Shown: positions 25,301 through 40,300 of the stretch, in pieces
Layout: every line of letters begins with the position of its first letter
Numbering within the stretch: the stretch's first letter is position 1
Assembly (NCBI GenBank): GCA_013399305.1
Contig: VXAI01000038.1
Location: forward strand, 75,194 to 139,193
Origin: Rostratula benghalensis
Lineage: Eukaryota > Chordata > Aves > Charadriiformes > Rostratulidae
DNA: 64,000 nt
Reading direction: 5' to 3'
Program-made: the position numbers and the translations under genes
The notes under the pieces: model-generated
Database searches by the model: none
The model's input: only the letters and a program-made list of their open reading frames with translations
Told to the model about the DNA's origin: nothing

Positions 25301-28300
25301 ATGTAACCAAGTAACACATGAGAAACAAATTTGTATTTCACTGTCTGACAGTTGGTAATGACCCAAATACCAAAATTTTAAAAGGGATGAAACATTTAGA
25401 AGGATGACCAGTGACAGGTAACTAACTCCTGAGATGATTAAAACTATATAAGTGAACATTAAGACCTATAAACTGACCAACGAGTAATTCACCTGGACGT
25501 ACCATCAGAAGAGTATGGAAAATTATTCAGTTCCCTACAAAAGTAAACCTTCCTGAACACAAATGAGGAATTTAAACACTGACATCAATATCAATCCTTG
25601 ATAGGTGTAGTATTAAGAAACATGGTGTTAAGGACAAAAAAAATAATCACTGAACCACTTCAACGTGAAAGGTAAAAGTAAAAAGCATTTTGCAGCTGAC
25701 TAATAATTGAATAGAAGTACTGTTTTTAATGTGCCCGAGAAATTAGGGGCTGCACAGGCGTTTGGACAGAATCAAATTTTGTTTTGGAAAGCCAGACAAC
25801 GCAAGGGGAAAAAGTAGAAAAAACACCAGTGGGATCCTAGAGGTGAAACAAAATGGGATTATCCTCCAAGTCCAAGCTCCTGCCCAAAACAGAGTCGACA
25901 TCAGCCAGGTTCCTCAGGACCAGCACCTGGGAATATCTCCAAGGATGGGGATTCCACATCCAATCTGGGCAATACAGATACAGCCAGGTCTTACTGACAG
26001 ACAGACAGACTTGGCAATTCTCTGACTGAAAAACTACTTGAGTTTGGAGGAACCAGAGTAAACAAACTAAAAAATGAACACGAAAGTGAGCAGAACAGCT
26101 TTTGATGGACTGCATCAAGCCTTCAGTGAAGTCGGGTCAAGTTAAAAATTCATGCTTTGTTTTAGTCTCGTATGCTTGTATTTATTTTAGGTACTTTAAA
26201 GACCTTACGATGACCCAAAGGAGAGCTTTGACTAAGCAAATCCTAGGTTTATGAAATGCCAAAAAAAAGTGAGTTGTCAAAATTTTTGTTGTTACTTTTC
26301 TCAGCAGAATACCAGCAATTCCACCAAATAAAAATTTTCTATGCTCCTAAAACTTAAAAATTCTTCATGATAAAACTCCCAGACAGTTAATTTACGTACT
26401 TTTCTTACTCTCCCTCCCCACCTCGAGTGAAGGCACAACATTTTTTGAGAGGGGAAAATAAACATCACAGAGGAAGCTTACATAGCTTCTACATTTTCTT
26501 CACTCTTTTTTTTTTAGCATGATTTGAAATTGGGTTTGAAAGAGATGGTTAAAGTAAACCTGGCATGCTGGTGAATCCTCAGAGTGAATACAGCCAGAGG
26601 AGAGGTCAGGTGGAGTGATACCGGTGATGGGGAGCAGGGCTGGGTGAACTGGTAGCTGTCAGTTGCTAACCTTCAGTACAATACACCCATTTGCACCCCC
26701 TCAACAGGCAGACTCCCAGCACAACCGGCCTGCGGGCAGGAAGTGCCGCAGCATCGTTACAGGGGACAAAGCACTCCAAATATCTGGCAGAAGATAGAAT
26801 ATTGGCATTATGTAATAAAATGACCCGAATACGCCTCCACCGCTGTTGCTTAGCTCTTCACTACCTATTTTCTCTCTAAGAGGAGGTTCCCCCTCACAGC
26901 AGAAACTGCTGAATGTGTTTAACGTGGCAAATGCTTTGAGTCTCAGTGCGTTCATAGGGTCCTGTGGGGCTTGACTGGTACTTGGTGATGATGGGGAACA
27001 CAGGCTGTTAGGGAGTAACAGCCATGCATTAATGTTATACATTCTTTCCCCCCCCCCCTTAGTAACCACCCTAATCAATAAATACTACTGTAAGGTTTGT
27101 ACAGCTTCTCAGGCAAAAACTGTATAAATGCCTGGCATCCCTAGGTGATCAGAATGTAACTGCATGATTTATTTTTCCTTCCCCCAAACACCTGGCCTCC
27201 TCCTGCATATTCCAAATGAGTGTAGGCACCCAGTTCCCAAAAGTTCAGTCAGCCATCCGGTTAAAAAGCACAAATTAAACCCTGCAAGAGAATGAAACAC
27301 AGACTGCTGCCTTTTTATTGTTACTCCAAGCGTGTGTCTGTTACACTGATTCTCCTCTGAAGTACATTCAGGAAGCGCTGAGTAACTGATTTCTTTTTTC
27401 CATATACAAAGATACCTTGACATTTCTCAAATCCTATCACAGCTGCGCTGAACAAACATTATTGATACAACAGCTGTGTCGATCAAATAAAAACAAAACC
27501 CCCACCGATGGTGTACATATTTTAATACATGTAACTTCTGAATCACAAACACATTACTTTTGCATACAATCCTAGTGAAGGCACATTAATAATTTGAACA
27601 GTTCTGGCTTGTAAGAAAAGACAAGTTTTTGCCATCTGTAAAAACTTTACAGGTTAGATGTTTGTAAGAACTTAGCTCCATTCACTGAAATAATCACATT
27701 CTTAAAATTGCCATCTGATATTCATTTTTTAAAATACAAATGAATGCACTTCATTGAAAATCCTAAATACTTGAATTGTTTCTTTAGCCAAGCGTAAGTC
27801 ATTCTTACCTACTGCAGTAAGTCCTTCAGATATCGAGGTAAGAATATAGATTAGGACGTGAGGTTCTAAACTGGTGATGAAACTCATATGATCTTGGGTC
27901 AGACACTCCAAAAGCGGGTAGTAAGACTGGCTGAGTTTTCGATATTGCTGAAAAAAGAGCACACATTTCTAGACGTTACCATCACCAATATTACAAACAT
28001 TAAAAGATGATAGAAGAATGATCTTACAGGTATTATGATGTGATAAATTCCACTTTAACCATTCAATCGAATTATCTATAGAGACAGAATCTTTCCTGCC
28101 TTTGGTAGATTTCAACTTTTCAAATGTACCACGGGATATAAACTCATTGTTAATTTAAAATGAGTTCAGAATAATCCAATAGCACACTCCTGGCTCTGCC
28201 ATTCTACCCAGCTATCAGTCCTAGTGAAAGCAGGAGAGCGTCCTGTCTGGGGTGTCAGTTTGGCAGGATTACAGCCTGTGTCTTACCTTCTGCAGGAAAT

Positions 28301-31300
28301 CTTATTAAGGATTAGCACAGATTTCCCCAAATCATCTCAGAGATAGACTTTTGGGGGGCTTAAGTAAGGTCCTGTCACAAGCCTTGCACAGGCAAAGGCA
28401 TCTGCTTGAACCCATTGGCCCAATCAGCATCTTACCCTTCAGGACTCTTATTTAGGACATTTATTGTTGGAGGGGTAGGAATATGCTAAAATATGGCCAC
28501 TTCATGGTGCAGCCAATACACTAGTTTCAATTAAGAAAAGCTTTTCAGTTCTGAGGACTTTATTTACGTGGCAGGCATAAATCTGGGTATCGACCATTTT
28601 TAACTACCCCAAATTTGTCCCTTCCTGCAAGAAAACAACAGTTCTGGCAGAAAATGTCACAGTTTGATCTTAGGATGATACTGCGCAAGATCTGTTGTCT
28701 TCCCACAGAGAAGTGGGAACACGGTGCACTTTAAAATAAATTTCTAAAATTTTATGGGGAATCCGCAGTGACATTTTACAGATGGAAGGTAACTGCAGAG
28801 TGGCTGAATACTTGTCCATGTTTTACAGGGCATGCAGGATACACAACTGGGTTTGCAAGGATAGCAAGGAACCAAAAATTTTGCATTTCTCTCTTTCCTG
28901 ACAAACCTAGTGAAAATTCTGGAAAAGCTCCCATTTCCCATGGTGTACCTGCATTCTGGTTGTTACTCTACAAACACATTCCAGCAACTGAACTGAAAAG
29001 CGCAGTTGAGCTGTTCTAGATCCCTCTGTCTCATTAGAACAATACAAAGCCTGTGGTGGTGTTATTGCATACTTCACGTAAAGACTCCCAAGATGAGTAA
29101 TTGCTTACTAGCAAGTCACTGTGGGATACTGAAAGCAGCATTTTGACAAAGGCCTGAAGTACATTGTCAAAGTGGTTGTCCCCGTACAACTTGAAGACGC
29201 CAAAGCTGACATAATTTCCACATAAGGCAGATTTGAGTGCAGAGTAACAGATGGAAATGCCCTTGAGTTTCAACGGATAAACCTGATCTTTTGACAAAGT
29301 CCCAAGAGAGAGGATCTGATTACCTGTTTTCAGAAAAAGAAAGAAGAAAGAAACTTACATGAGCAGCTGCAAATCTAAAATATTTTGATGGCACTATCTA
29401 AACATATTTTTTTGTCTTTATTGTCATTACTATTTAGAAGAAAAATTGTTTCTACATTTGATGTAAAAGAACTGTTAAGTAAGTGTGACTTATGCGCCAC
29501 CAAGGAATTAGTATGCAAAATATAAGCTATGGAATTCCCATCATCGATGTAGAGCCAGACCACAACTGGGTCCATCAGCACGAATTCCTTAATCCAAACG
29601 GAGATGCAAGGCATGGGTTTATACTTTCTTGTGCTGCAGCAAAGCCTGGTTTTGATCCATTAGCATGATGGTCTCTTGGGATGGCTGCTGATGTATACAC
29701 ACGCTAAATATATCCCTCAGAAAACAAATATGTCCATTACAAAAGGCTCTATTTTGCCAGTCACAGATGGGAATGACTTTTTAATTAAAATCCATGTTTA
29801 TAATGTAAAAATAACAGCTAACTGTAAATATTTGCTGTTGCTATTAACAGGCAGTAGTGACTTTTGGATCCACTGTGCAGCAGTGCAGTCGATCCCGCCG
29901 CAATCCTCTGTAAAAATCTATTCACAAGGCCTCATTACCAAGTTTTCTAAGTATCTTGTAATAATTTAATGCTCATCTTCACAGTACCCCAGAGCTACTT
30001 TGTCTTCATGACAGATTTTTATTTTTCTTTAAACCCAAAGTAATTAATGCAAGTGAGCTAAAACAGTAGAATGAACACAGCCAAGATGAAGTATTTCAGT
30101 TCTCCCACGAAGTAGCCTTGTTGGGTTGACCCCATCTGAGGTTGACCTTGGCCTACACAAAATCCAAGCGGCCAGCTCTTCACTCTGTTACTACTCATCA
30201 TTCTTGCTAATTTTAACTAGAGGAAAATAACACAAAACTGTACATTTTTAAAAGTTTTCCCACAAAGAAAATCTCAGTAGTCCACAGATGGATGCTCAGC
30301 TCGCTTGCCTTCAGTGTCTAACCTGGTTGTCCTGGCTACGATGAGAACTTGGAGCAAGGAGCAACCTGGAGCGACCTGGACATTAATTATTCACAATTGC
30401 AAATATTGCCAGTTGAGGGTGGTAGTTATGACAACTCACTTTTGCTTTTACAATAGGCAATTAAAAAATGGCCCTTAAAAACTTGCCTGCTCTATGGATT
30501 GTGTAGTATTGTTTCACACACGTTGAGGCCGAATATTAAACTGGGTCTGTTTCCACGCAGCTCTCCTTTCTATCCATGCAAAATTCCACCTGCAAATCAC
30601 ATACCTTCCTCATTTGAATTCGTTCTCTTAATGTTGTTGATACAATTAGAAAAACAAAGGGGAAGACCTTATTTCTAAACATCCAGCGCATCTAAGGATC
30701 ACCCATTGGGTATTATTTAATGCAAAGAAGGAAAGGCGTAAGTTAACTGATTAAAACATTTAATGTTGCTCACCACTTTCAGCAAGTTCAAGGCAATTCA
30801 TGCATCAGGTTGTAAAGGAAAAGTAGCTTACAAAAAAAAGACTGTGAGTGCTATCAGGGATTGCTTAGAATAAATAAATGGGGTCTGTAAGAACAGGGAA
30901 AGTCATCACTAGAATTACGAAAGGTAGGAGAAGAATCAAATATTTAGCTGGGAAAGATTGTCACCTGCAATCAAAATCAAGCCCTGTAAATTAAACAATA
31001 ATTTATGAAAATACTCAATGGTTTTGATACTGTAAGTTGTCATACGAACATCTCTACTACCTCAAATGCTGTAGTCATGATCACAATGTAACTGGGGAAG
31101 AAGGTAAAATTCCATTGACTGCTACTGCATAGGAATTCATTCTAAATACAGTTAAAATTATGTTATGCTAAAAATGACCAGTATTGAGACGATCCCCTTC
31201 GAAAAGTAAAACTTGTCCGAAAAAGAAATCTTTGAGCGTACCTGGATATTCATTTATTCTAAAACTTTACATTACTGAGAAATTACACTTACATAAAATT

Positions 31301-34300
31301 GAAGATAAACTCCATTTGGCTTCTTACAGTGCCCGATTTAAGAGATCCCAGACAGGTCATTTTAAATTAACATTCATCTTTTGGCCAAAATTACTGATTT
31401 GGTTAATTACTGAGAAGACCAGTGAATTTCAAATTCTGATAAAAAAAATAAATGAAAAAAAATTTTATAATTCCACCTGAGAGAGAAATTGGGTGAATGT
31501 GCATAGCATTTTTGAAAGCCACCATGCAAACAGTGTACATCTCTTAGGGCAAAAGCATGCTGTAAGTTAACCTCATCTCGTCTTCTCCACTATTAAATTT
31601 TCTGCTGAAAACCTCTGCCCTAATAACAGCAACATATATATATATATATATATGCATCAGAAATAAGGAAAGGAAAAGATCTGGATCCCAGAATGTAAGA
31701 GCCCCGAGTTTATAGCTGAGCTTTCCAAGCACATAGTGAAATCCTGGGTCCTTGAAGTACTCAGTGTAACACGCAACACCAGATGGAAAAGAGCTTTGTA
31801 CTTGTCAACAAGGCAATTATGTACTTAATATGGAAATTAATTGGAAGAGGATGGAAAAGCCAGAATGATGAGAGGAGAAGTTGAAAAAAAATGTAGGAAT
31901 CCCTTAGCCTGGGAACACGAATTCTAGGAGGTATCCATTACAGCTGATCTATCATTTTTATTACTTCACAAGAAAAGATTCACCCCAATAATTACAACTT
32001 TCCATCCACCGCCAGCACAAGGAATTCAATGTAGGGAGGCACAAGCCCTGCTGTCCCTCCCCAGGAGGGCACGGCAGAAGAGGCATTCGGTGCCTCTCCT
32101 TTCTAATGAAAACCCTGAGAAGGATTTGGGTCCAGTGCAAGATTAAAAGCCGCTTTTTGCAAGCGGGCAGAGTGCAGGGAGAACTCTTGTGTGTTCGTGG
32201 GCTCATTTTAAAAGGGCCTAAGAGTGGGAAGTGCTGATCTCCCATTAGTGGCAGAGGTGAAAGACCACGCGGCAGCGGCTGCTACCAGTGCCCCAAGCCA
32301 TAAGCCTACAGTTCAAGGGATGCAGAGCTAGAACAAAGACTGGTGTTTTACCATGAGTTATTAGGGAAAAAGAAAAAAAGAAAAAAAAGAAAAAAAAGAA
32401 GTACAGTGCTATGCCTGACTAGATAAAAAAAGAAAAGAACCATCTACTTGTAACATTTAGCAGGAGCTTCAGGGGAATATTTTTACACGCCATGGATACT
32501 ACTGAACATAAACTAATTTACTGAGGTACTTGGAATCAGGTCAAGAACAACTCCTCAGCTACTCAGGATATGCTTACATTGCTAATCCTGTAGTGGAGGC
32601 CCACACAATACAATTTTATAAACTCCTATTGTTAAAAGAAACAATTTAAAGACATTAAATCAACATACAACATAAAAGCGACCTTTGACAAGCTGATTTT
32701 CAAAATTGTGTTTGAAATTCAGAGCTCCTGTCAAAACAGAAACTCTGTAGAGACTAATCAGTGATGTCTTGGTGTCACTACTCAGTTAAAAACCAAATGA
32801 AAAAAATCCGACTTGCACAAATTTCTTTGTAATGCAGAAGAAATTGCATCACACAATCTTAAAATACACTGACTTTCACAATTCTCAGTAATTTCCCTTA
32901 ATACAACTTTTTGCCCTGCATTTGACAGCAACGTCACTTCCAAAAAATTACAAACTCTCTGAGCCCGAGAGACAACACAAAATTCCAACAGGAGTGAGAA
33001 CAGGATTTTTAAAGACACTGGACAGAAACCGCTCGTTAGGAACCAAGGGCTTTAATTCAGCTGGCAGCATAAGCTTTTCATTACCCACCGGCTCCTTGGG
33101 ACAGAAACAAAGGAGCTGGAAGAAAACCCAGTGTGTGTACAGGGAGGGGGAACACAAAGCCAGTTAAAAAACCAAAGGGGAAACATCACTGGGCTGGGAA
33201 TCCCACGGGCAAGAGGCACCCGAGCTCCGCGCGCAGCTCATCGCCTCCCTCCTTCCCCCCTGGATGCGGGAGCACGTCAGGACAGGCAGCTTCCCTTTCA
33301 GCTCTCCTCCTTAATTGCTTTTACAGTAGAAACTATAATACAAAAATGATTTCCTTATGGCTGAGTTTCATTTAAGCCGGGCTTGTTCTAGATTTCAGGC
33401 CAATAAGCACTATGTATAATCATTCAAATAAATCACAGTTTAACGTGTGTGGATTAGATGAAGATAAAAAAAGGCTTTGGCGAGATTAAACAAAGGATGT
33501 GAAAATCTATCACGTTTATACAGAAAAAGTGTTTTTTGCCTTTTCCCCTTTCCAGTTTTTATTATTCACCACTGCCCCATAAAGATGGTTTTGAATGTAT
33601 GCTTTCCAGGCACTCGGAACGCTCGGGCAGTGTGAAGAAGTGGCCAAATATAGAAAACAAAAGGAAGACACGAATCATAAAGATGAGAGGGACCTTCAAA
33701 AAATGATTTTTTAATTTTTTTTTTTTTTTTAGAGTTTCCACTACAATGCAACATGCATAAAACCCTGCAAATCAGCACAACGAGCGTGCAGAGTGCCAAG
33801 ATAAATTTGCCAAAGGAAACCAAATATGAAATCTGAGTCAGTAATGAGGAGCAATATATTCTGGGACTGCTCTGGCAAGAGGGGATAGCAGACCAGTGGT
33901 AACCAGTGAGCACTCCACTTTTAGGCTGAGCTGCTGCTGAGAAATACCTGTTACAGGACAAGAATCACGTTAACCAAAATTTTGAGGAAGACCCGTTATC
34001 TCATGAAGTTGCTGGCAGTGAATGGATTAGCACACTAAGTTTTGAAATACACAGTTCTGGAAGCAATTTAAAGCTCATTAGAAATAATTGTGCCTGGCTA
34101 CTGGAAAATAGGGTAGAATTTAATCCACATCCAAATGCTACCTGGGCTGTGAGAACAGGAAATTGTTTTGTGCTACTGTGGGTAACCTCGTCCCTGACCT
34201 TGAGCCGTAACTGCTACAACAGCTGAAAGCTGAAGCAAAATTAAAAACTTACATCAAAGTATATCATGACAGAATGTAGATAAATAAAAACAGCATATTG

Positions 34301-37300
34301 AAAATATTATTTTTATGTCAGTCTCCTCTAATGAAAGGGAACAGCTTTACTAAAATGTAAAGAAACCACAAAACAAAAATAGATGGTCCCAAGACGCACT
34401 GCAACATCATTCCTGTACAACTGGGAGTTCAAAAACACACAGTAAGAAGACTTGTACATAGAGAATTAAAAGTGAAATATATTGGGGATGAAGAATGGCG
34501 GACGATGCTATTCCAACCCCTCTGAATTGTCTCCTCTCAGTTGTTTATTTTAAATCACTCTCCGGCTCACTCCGACTGGCTCTAGCCATAATGGACAAGA
34601 CACAACACCCCTTGCCAAGCAGCTGCAGAGCCCTAACGAGGATAATTGACTATCTAAGTGCTTTTCGCATCCTACGCCAGGCTTTACATCTCTTGAACAT
34701 ATAGCATTTGTAAAGACATCTCCCAGTTGTCTTCAGCACTGGATCAGCATCAGTGATAAATGAGCAGAAGGACAGGACTAATCGCAAAGCTGGAGCTGCT
34801 AAACGGAATTGAACACTCATTGAGGTGCTCATTTTCAAAACTACAAGGAATTCCTATTTTAAATATGACAACTGAAGATGTTTAGTGCTATCTTAAAAAT
34901 TGGCATTCTTTTTTTTTTTTTCTGCTTTGCACTCAAGCACAGGAAATCACTATACCCCAGTCTAGAGGAGAAAAGAGTACATGCTTGAGTCTAGAATTTA
35001 AGAGATTTCTGCATCCAGACTCGCAAGAGTCCACATACATTGGCATCCTGCAAACACAGTTCTACCCTTTTCTTCCCCGTTTTATTTTTAGCCCAAGCAC
35101 AGACCTTGCAGTACCCACAGGTAGTAAATGAGGGTGCCCTTCTGACATAAATGCACATCAGTAACGTTGGTACAACTGAAGATGGAAAGCAAGCGAGGTG
35201 CTGGGTTACCAAATGTTTAGTTCAAAGTTCTTCCCTTGTAAGAAACAGCACGGGGTTTACATAAAAAAAAGTATAAATCCACATACAAATTCTAGATGAT
35301 TTTCATCACCTGAAGAAGGCCAGATTTGCAAAGCGGGTGTTACCCAAAACTGCTTTGACCTGTGTAGTCCAGACTTAGGGAAAAATCAACACTATGTCAT
35401 AATCCCCATCTGATGTGGGTGAGAAGAATCACCTGATGCCGTCTCATTACAGGTACTAATTCCTTGCCTAAATGCTGACAGGCCAGAGGCGTATTTCAGA
35501 TCACATTTTTATGTACCCGTAGGTGGATATAGCAAGATGACTCCCAGTGAACCCAAGCCACAACTGCAAATTGTCGTGTTTAATTCGGTGCAGGTAAAAT
35601 TCCTGAAAATAATATTTTTACAAACATTTTCTGCATATTGTTGCACGTGACAGAGAAGAAGGAAAAATCCTGTTCTAAAACAAATTTAAATTTCACTTAC
35701 CAATGGAAGTGCAATGCCATTAAGGCATATTTTCCTTTATCTTTTGTATGTTATATTCTTCTAAAAAAGATGACCAACCAAGTCTAGGCTACGGTTTGCT
35801 GGAGAGGGACTAAGCCTTCCGTGGAGAGCTGATGAGCTGTGGGAAGGAAAGTCCCACTGTCCAGGGTGACAGAAAGAGGGGAGGCGAGAGGCAAGCAGAG
35901 CTGGGAGCCTGGTGGTCATACAGGGACTGCCAAGAGGAGCAAACCTGGCCAGGTCTCCAGGTGATGGAAAGAAGAACTTCTCAGGGATGAGAGGAGTTTG
36001 GGTGGAGTTTATGGCAACCCCCCTCAGTCAATGGATTAACTGAAGCCTGGACTGAAAGGATGGATCCCCCCACCAGGACAGTGTGATGAAACAAGAGGTT
36101 TACTTCTATTCTCCCACCCTCTGTCTCACATCACCACTTTGTATTTCTCCCAGTTTAAAAAGGCAATTATAATTTAGATTTCAATCAAATCCATCTTGAG
36201 TTTCAAGTCTCTTTTTGATCCCCCTCTGAGGAGCGGGCTATAAGCTGCAGGTGTAGACAAGAGGTTTGGCTGGCATGGCAAGATAAATGAGTGTATACTG
36301 TCTGGTGTCATCTCTTGACATTTACTGTGAGTCTTCTATTTTGTTCTCTAATGCTTCAGCCATAAAATCATGCTGAATGCAAGAATCTCAGCCATGTTCA
36401 AAATTTTAAGCTGCCTGCAGTAATGGCAGAGCAGAAAACTTGAGCACTGTACCCAAGGATTACAAGGCATGTACAGGTCTGCTTCCAGAGGCCTGCAGTG
36501 ACAGGACGAGGGGCAATGGCTTCAAGCTGGAGAAGAGCAGATTTAGACTGGATATTAGGAATAAGTTTTTTACAATGAAGGGGGTGGAGCACTGGGACAG
36601 GTTGCCCAGGGAGGTGGTTGAGGCCTCTTCCCTGGAGATCTTCAAGGGGAGGCTGGAGGAGGCCCTGGGCAACCTGGTCTGGTTGGGGGTGTCCCTGCTG
36701 ATTGTGGGGAGGTGGGACTAGATGACCCTAGAGGTCCCTTCTGGCCTGAGCCATTCTACGATTCTATGATTTGTGCTTTCAACCGAATCATACAATTTTT
36801 CAGAATGTGAGGCTAGAAAACACTGCTCAAGAACACCAAAGCAAATGTTAAGATCATCACTTGCTTTAGTTGTTTGGTTTTCCCCAGATGTCTGCCAAGA
36901 TTACATATGCTTACAAGACAAATGCACTTAAAAGTCATTGAGTATTAAAGTTTTCCTTAAAAGAACGATTATTAAGATGTTCAGGAAGGTGTTTGAAATT
37001 GATGCAAAATCCCTTAATATCAGTATTTTTATAGGAATTTGTAGGTTCAAAAGATCATACCTAACTAAAGTAACGAATCCTGACAAGACATTTCCAGAAG
37101 AGTTACGTCTTTCTGTACACTGGAATGGAAATCTCATAAACTAGCAATTGGTGATAGAAGCTAAAAATGTTAACAGCAATTATCCAAAGCTGATTAATGG
37201 CAGTAACTCGAAATACTTACAGTGGGCAGTAAAACCCTCCTAGACTCTATGCTAGTGACCGCTGCAGTGCTTTGAAATAGAGCTAATCTGGGCTGTTTAT

Positions 37301-40300
37301 TAGGGTGCCCACAGCTGCGCCGCGGTGATGGGCTGCCCAGTGCTGCCCATCTGTGCCAGTCCAGAGCCAGCTGGAGTCTCTGGAATCTCCATGTGGCCAA
37401 TTCAACCGACCGCCCTGGGAGGTCTTTCATGGTGACTCCGCAGCAAGTCCCAGCAGAAGTATTGGCAATCGCTCACAGGAAAAGAAAAACCCAAACCAAT
37501 TCCTCTGAACATCACACCTATGCAGTGGAGGGATCACTTTCGGATGCTGAGGATAATATGAGTGTGTTTTAAAATCAAAATAAAAAAGCCCGAAACATAC
37601 ATATACTGAATGGAAGCTTTCTCCCACATATTTATCTTCCCTCTGCTTTTACTTGATGTTAAATTTTGCTTTTGGAGGACATTAGGAACAGTCCCCCTCT
37701 TAAACCTATGTTGAGTAAAATTTCATCCTTCCATAGGAAAAGAGTCATGAAAAACGCGAAGGAGAAGCACGAGAAAAAGCTTTTATGGTGGTTTCAGTTC
37801 TTTCTCTGGCAGACATCTCCAGATAGATGCCACGCATCCCTGGAGTACCTTCCACATAATTTAGCAAAGAGGACAATGTGTGTTTGCACACAGCCTTCAA
37901 CAGGCTCTACATCTCCACTGCTTCATTTTAAATCATAAATCTGCACTGTCCTGAAATTTCCTTTTATGTTGTATAAATCACATTCCAGCACAAGCCAGAA
38001 AATGCTGTCTGGTCCTTATGTGCAAGAGCTACCAACACTTTAGGGCTGAGCATTTCATCAACTTCACATACACACCATAAAAGCCACGGGGGAAAGCAAA
38101 AGGTTTCTCCAGAAAGCGTTTTTTAGGCGTGCATTAGCAATGAAGCAGGTTGGAACCAGCTAGTGGGGTTTTCTCTGCAAGGTTTAGAAACTCAATGCCA
38201 ACAACTGACACGAATGGATGCTCAACCACAGGGTAAGTTTTTCATAAATGCAGAAAGGATGTTAAAGGCTGACTGGAGTAAAAAAAAAAAAAAAAAATAA
38301 AAAAAGTAAAAATTAAAAAGGAAAATATAACCGCAATGTGATCGGGTACCATAAGACAAGGAGAGTTGAAGCACCACCCTGACTACACTTGATTATTATT
38401 TTTTTTTTAAATCATCAAAAGAAAGCTTACAGCAATGAAGTAACAGAAATTGAGTAGCAAAATCTAAAAGTTTACCTATGAAAAGAACTTTAATATACAG
38501 AAAAGCTTATTTTTGTTTTGCTTAATTGTTGTACCAAATTCACTAAAGAACATAAGCCAGCACAATTTTTCAGCTATTACAAGGTATGTTTGAAAAAGAA
38601 ACAGAAAAATGATTTTGCAAGGAGTGATGAGTTATTTGTGTGCAATTTTCTCCACACCATAAGCAAATGCTATAGGCACTCGGGATAGACTGTTCCCATG
38701 CCCTACAGATCAAGATGACGTGATTTTTTTTAAAAATACTGACAGTTCCCAGACCCCCGAAGCAACCTGAATGAAGTAAATGCACCGATTCTCTTTCTTT
38801 AAAAGTAACAGGACATTTATGGCTCTTCCTGCTTATGCAAAGTACAAACTAGGTTGGCTCAACAAAAACTTGGTAATGTTCCTTTCAAAATATTTAGAAA
38901 GCAAAATTGTCAGCTACAAAATGAGTTGCAGTGTAATATAAACTGCCGGTGTCAAAGACCTGTTGCAGTTGCATGCAGGAGTGGGAGTAGTAAAATGGAC
39001 CAACTTATTATAAACACTTTTAACAGCGCTCTAGGGTAAAGCTGTTACAGTCCTATTATGTTTTGGAGCTGCTGGAATATAATTTGAATACATAAAATCA
39101 ACCCACACCTATCAATCAGTAGCCTCGATCAAACACCTCATGAGTATTTGTATCGCTGCTGAAGTACATCCCATTGCTGGAAGACTGCTGCATTCCAGTT
39201 AAAAAAAGCCATACAAGAAGGGATTACACCACTACTTGAATGAACCTCTCGATCTCTGACAGCCCGTGAGCTCTGTGCTCTACAGAGAGGTGGCACTGCC
39301 TGTGGCACCTCACCCTCCTGCTGCCCGTCCCACTCACCCAGCCCTGCCAGCAACAGGCACTAACGGCATCTTGGTATAACCGGACAGGCAGAGAATTACA
39401 CCGCGGGGGGAAAAGGTTAAGGAATACCTACCATACGTACAAATCATTTTACTAGCTTCTCTGAAGAGAAGGATTCCATTTGGAGACGACACATCAAAAT
39501 TTAAACGTTGCGATCTAAAAAAATAACAGCAAAAATATTCAGATGGTCATCGAAGCAGAAAACTGCAATGGATTCATTCCTAAAACAAAACAAAACAAAT
39601 TTCCCGATTACAAGGGACAATTATTTGATGAACTAATAATTCTAGCTTTCAATCCAATGATTCGTTATCTCTAGTTACCTCCACGTGTTGCCAAAGAAAC
39701 AATCCTACGACAAAAGAACAATTTTTACCAGAAAAGGGGACTGGGCAATACACACAGAGCTTCCAGTGACCCATGAACATCTCGTGCCCATAGACAGTTC
39801 AGAAGATTGCTACCAAGGCTCCATAATCCAAGCAGTCAGGGGCTAACTTTTACTCTCCTCTGCACCTGTAGAGCTTTTAAAAATAAACTAACCCCCAGTG
39901 GTTATTCTGCTACATCTAATATGTGGCAATCACAAGCCACTTCTTTGAGCGTGATCTGTAACACATGCTTTTTATGAACATTCAGACCTGAAGAAGATTC
40001 CACCGTGTTATCTCTCCAATGCCCAGGTATTACCAAAGACAACAAGAACCACCTGGTTCCCCATCTGGAAACCCATCAGTCCTTGCCGAAGGTCCCTGTA
40101 GCATCTTTCCAATTTGTCTTTGCAATAAAAAACCCAAGTTCCAGTTCAGGACTAAAACTTAACTTTTAATATGGTCATAAGCTTCTAAGTAACTTTAGCA
40201 AAACTTACCCTTAGTGTTTATTTGGACTGAAAGGGAAAGGAGCCATAGAATCACAGACTCCCAGGTGGGAAGGGACCTCAAGGATCATCTGGTCCAACCT

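Larger units (their letters stand above)
21905..27808 (-). other. RANBP17: Intron (5904 nt)
   Basis: Donor GTAAGA (at 27808), acceptor ACTCAG (at 21905). It contains a short CR1 remnant at 22185-22275, a C9 run near 27050 and a repeat-poor candidate regulatory block at 24460-24920. No other gene is supported. Confidence 0.85.
29324..39431 (-). other. RANBP17: Intron (10,108 nt)
   Basis: Donor GTAGGT (at 39431), acceptor AACAG (at 29324). It contains a plus-oriented CR1 (36480-36770), a possible LTR remnant at 30118-30210, a (TA)n microsatellite at 31634-31653, an A-rich/G-interspersed purine tract at 32366-32400 and A/T homopolymers near 33718, 34910 and 38281. The other open frames have no recognisable family. 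Confidence 0.85.
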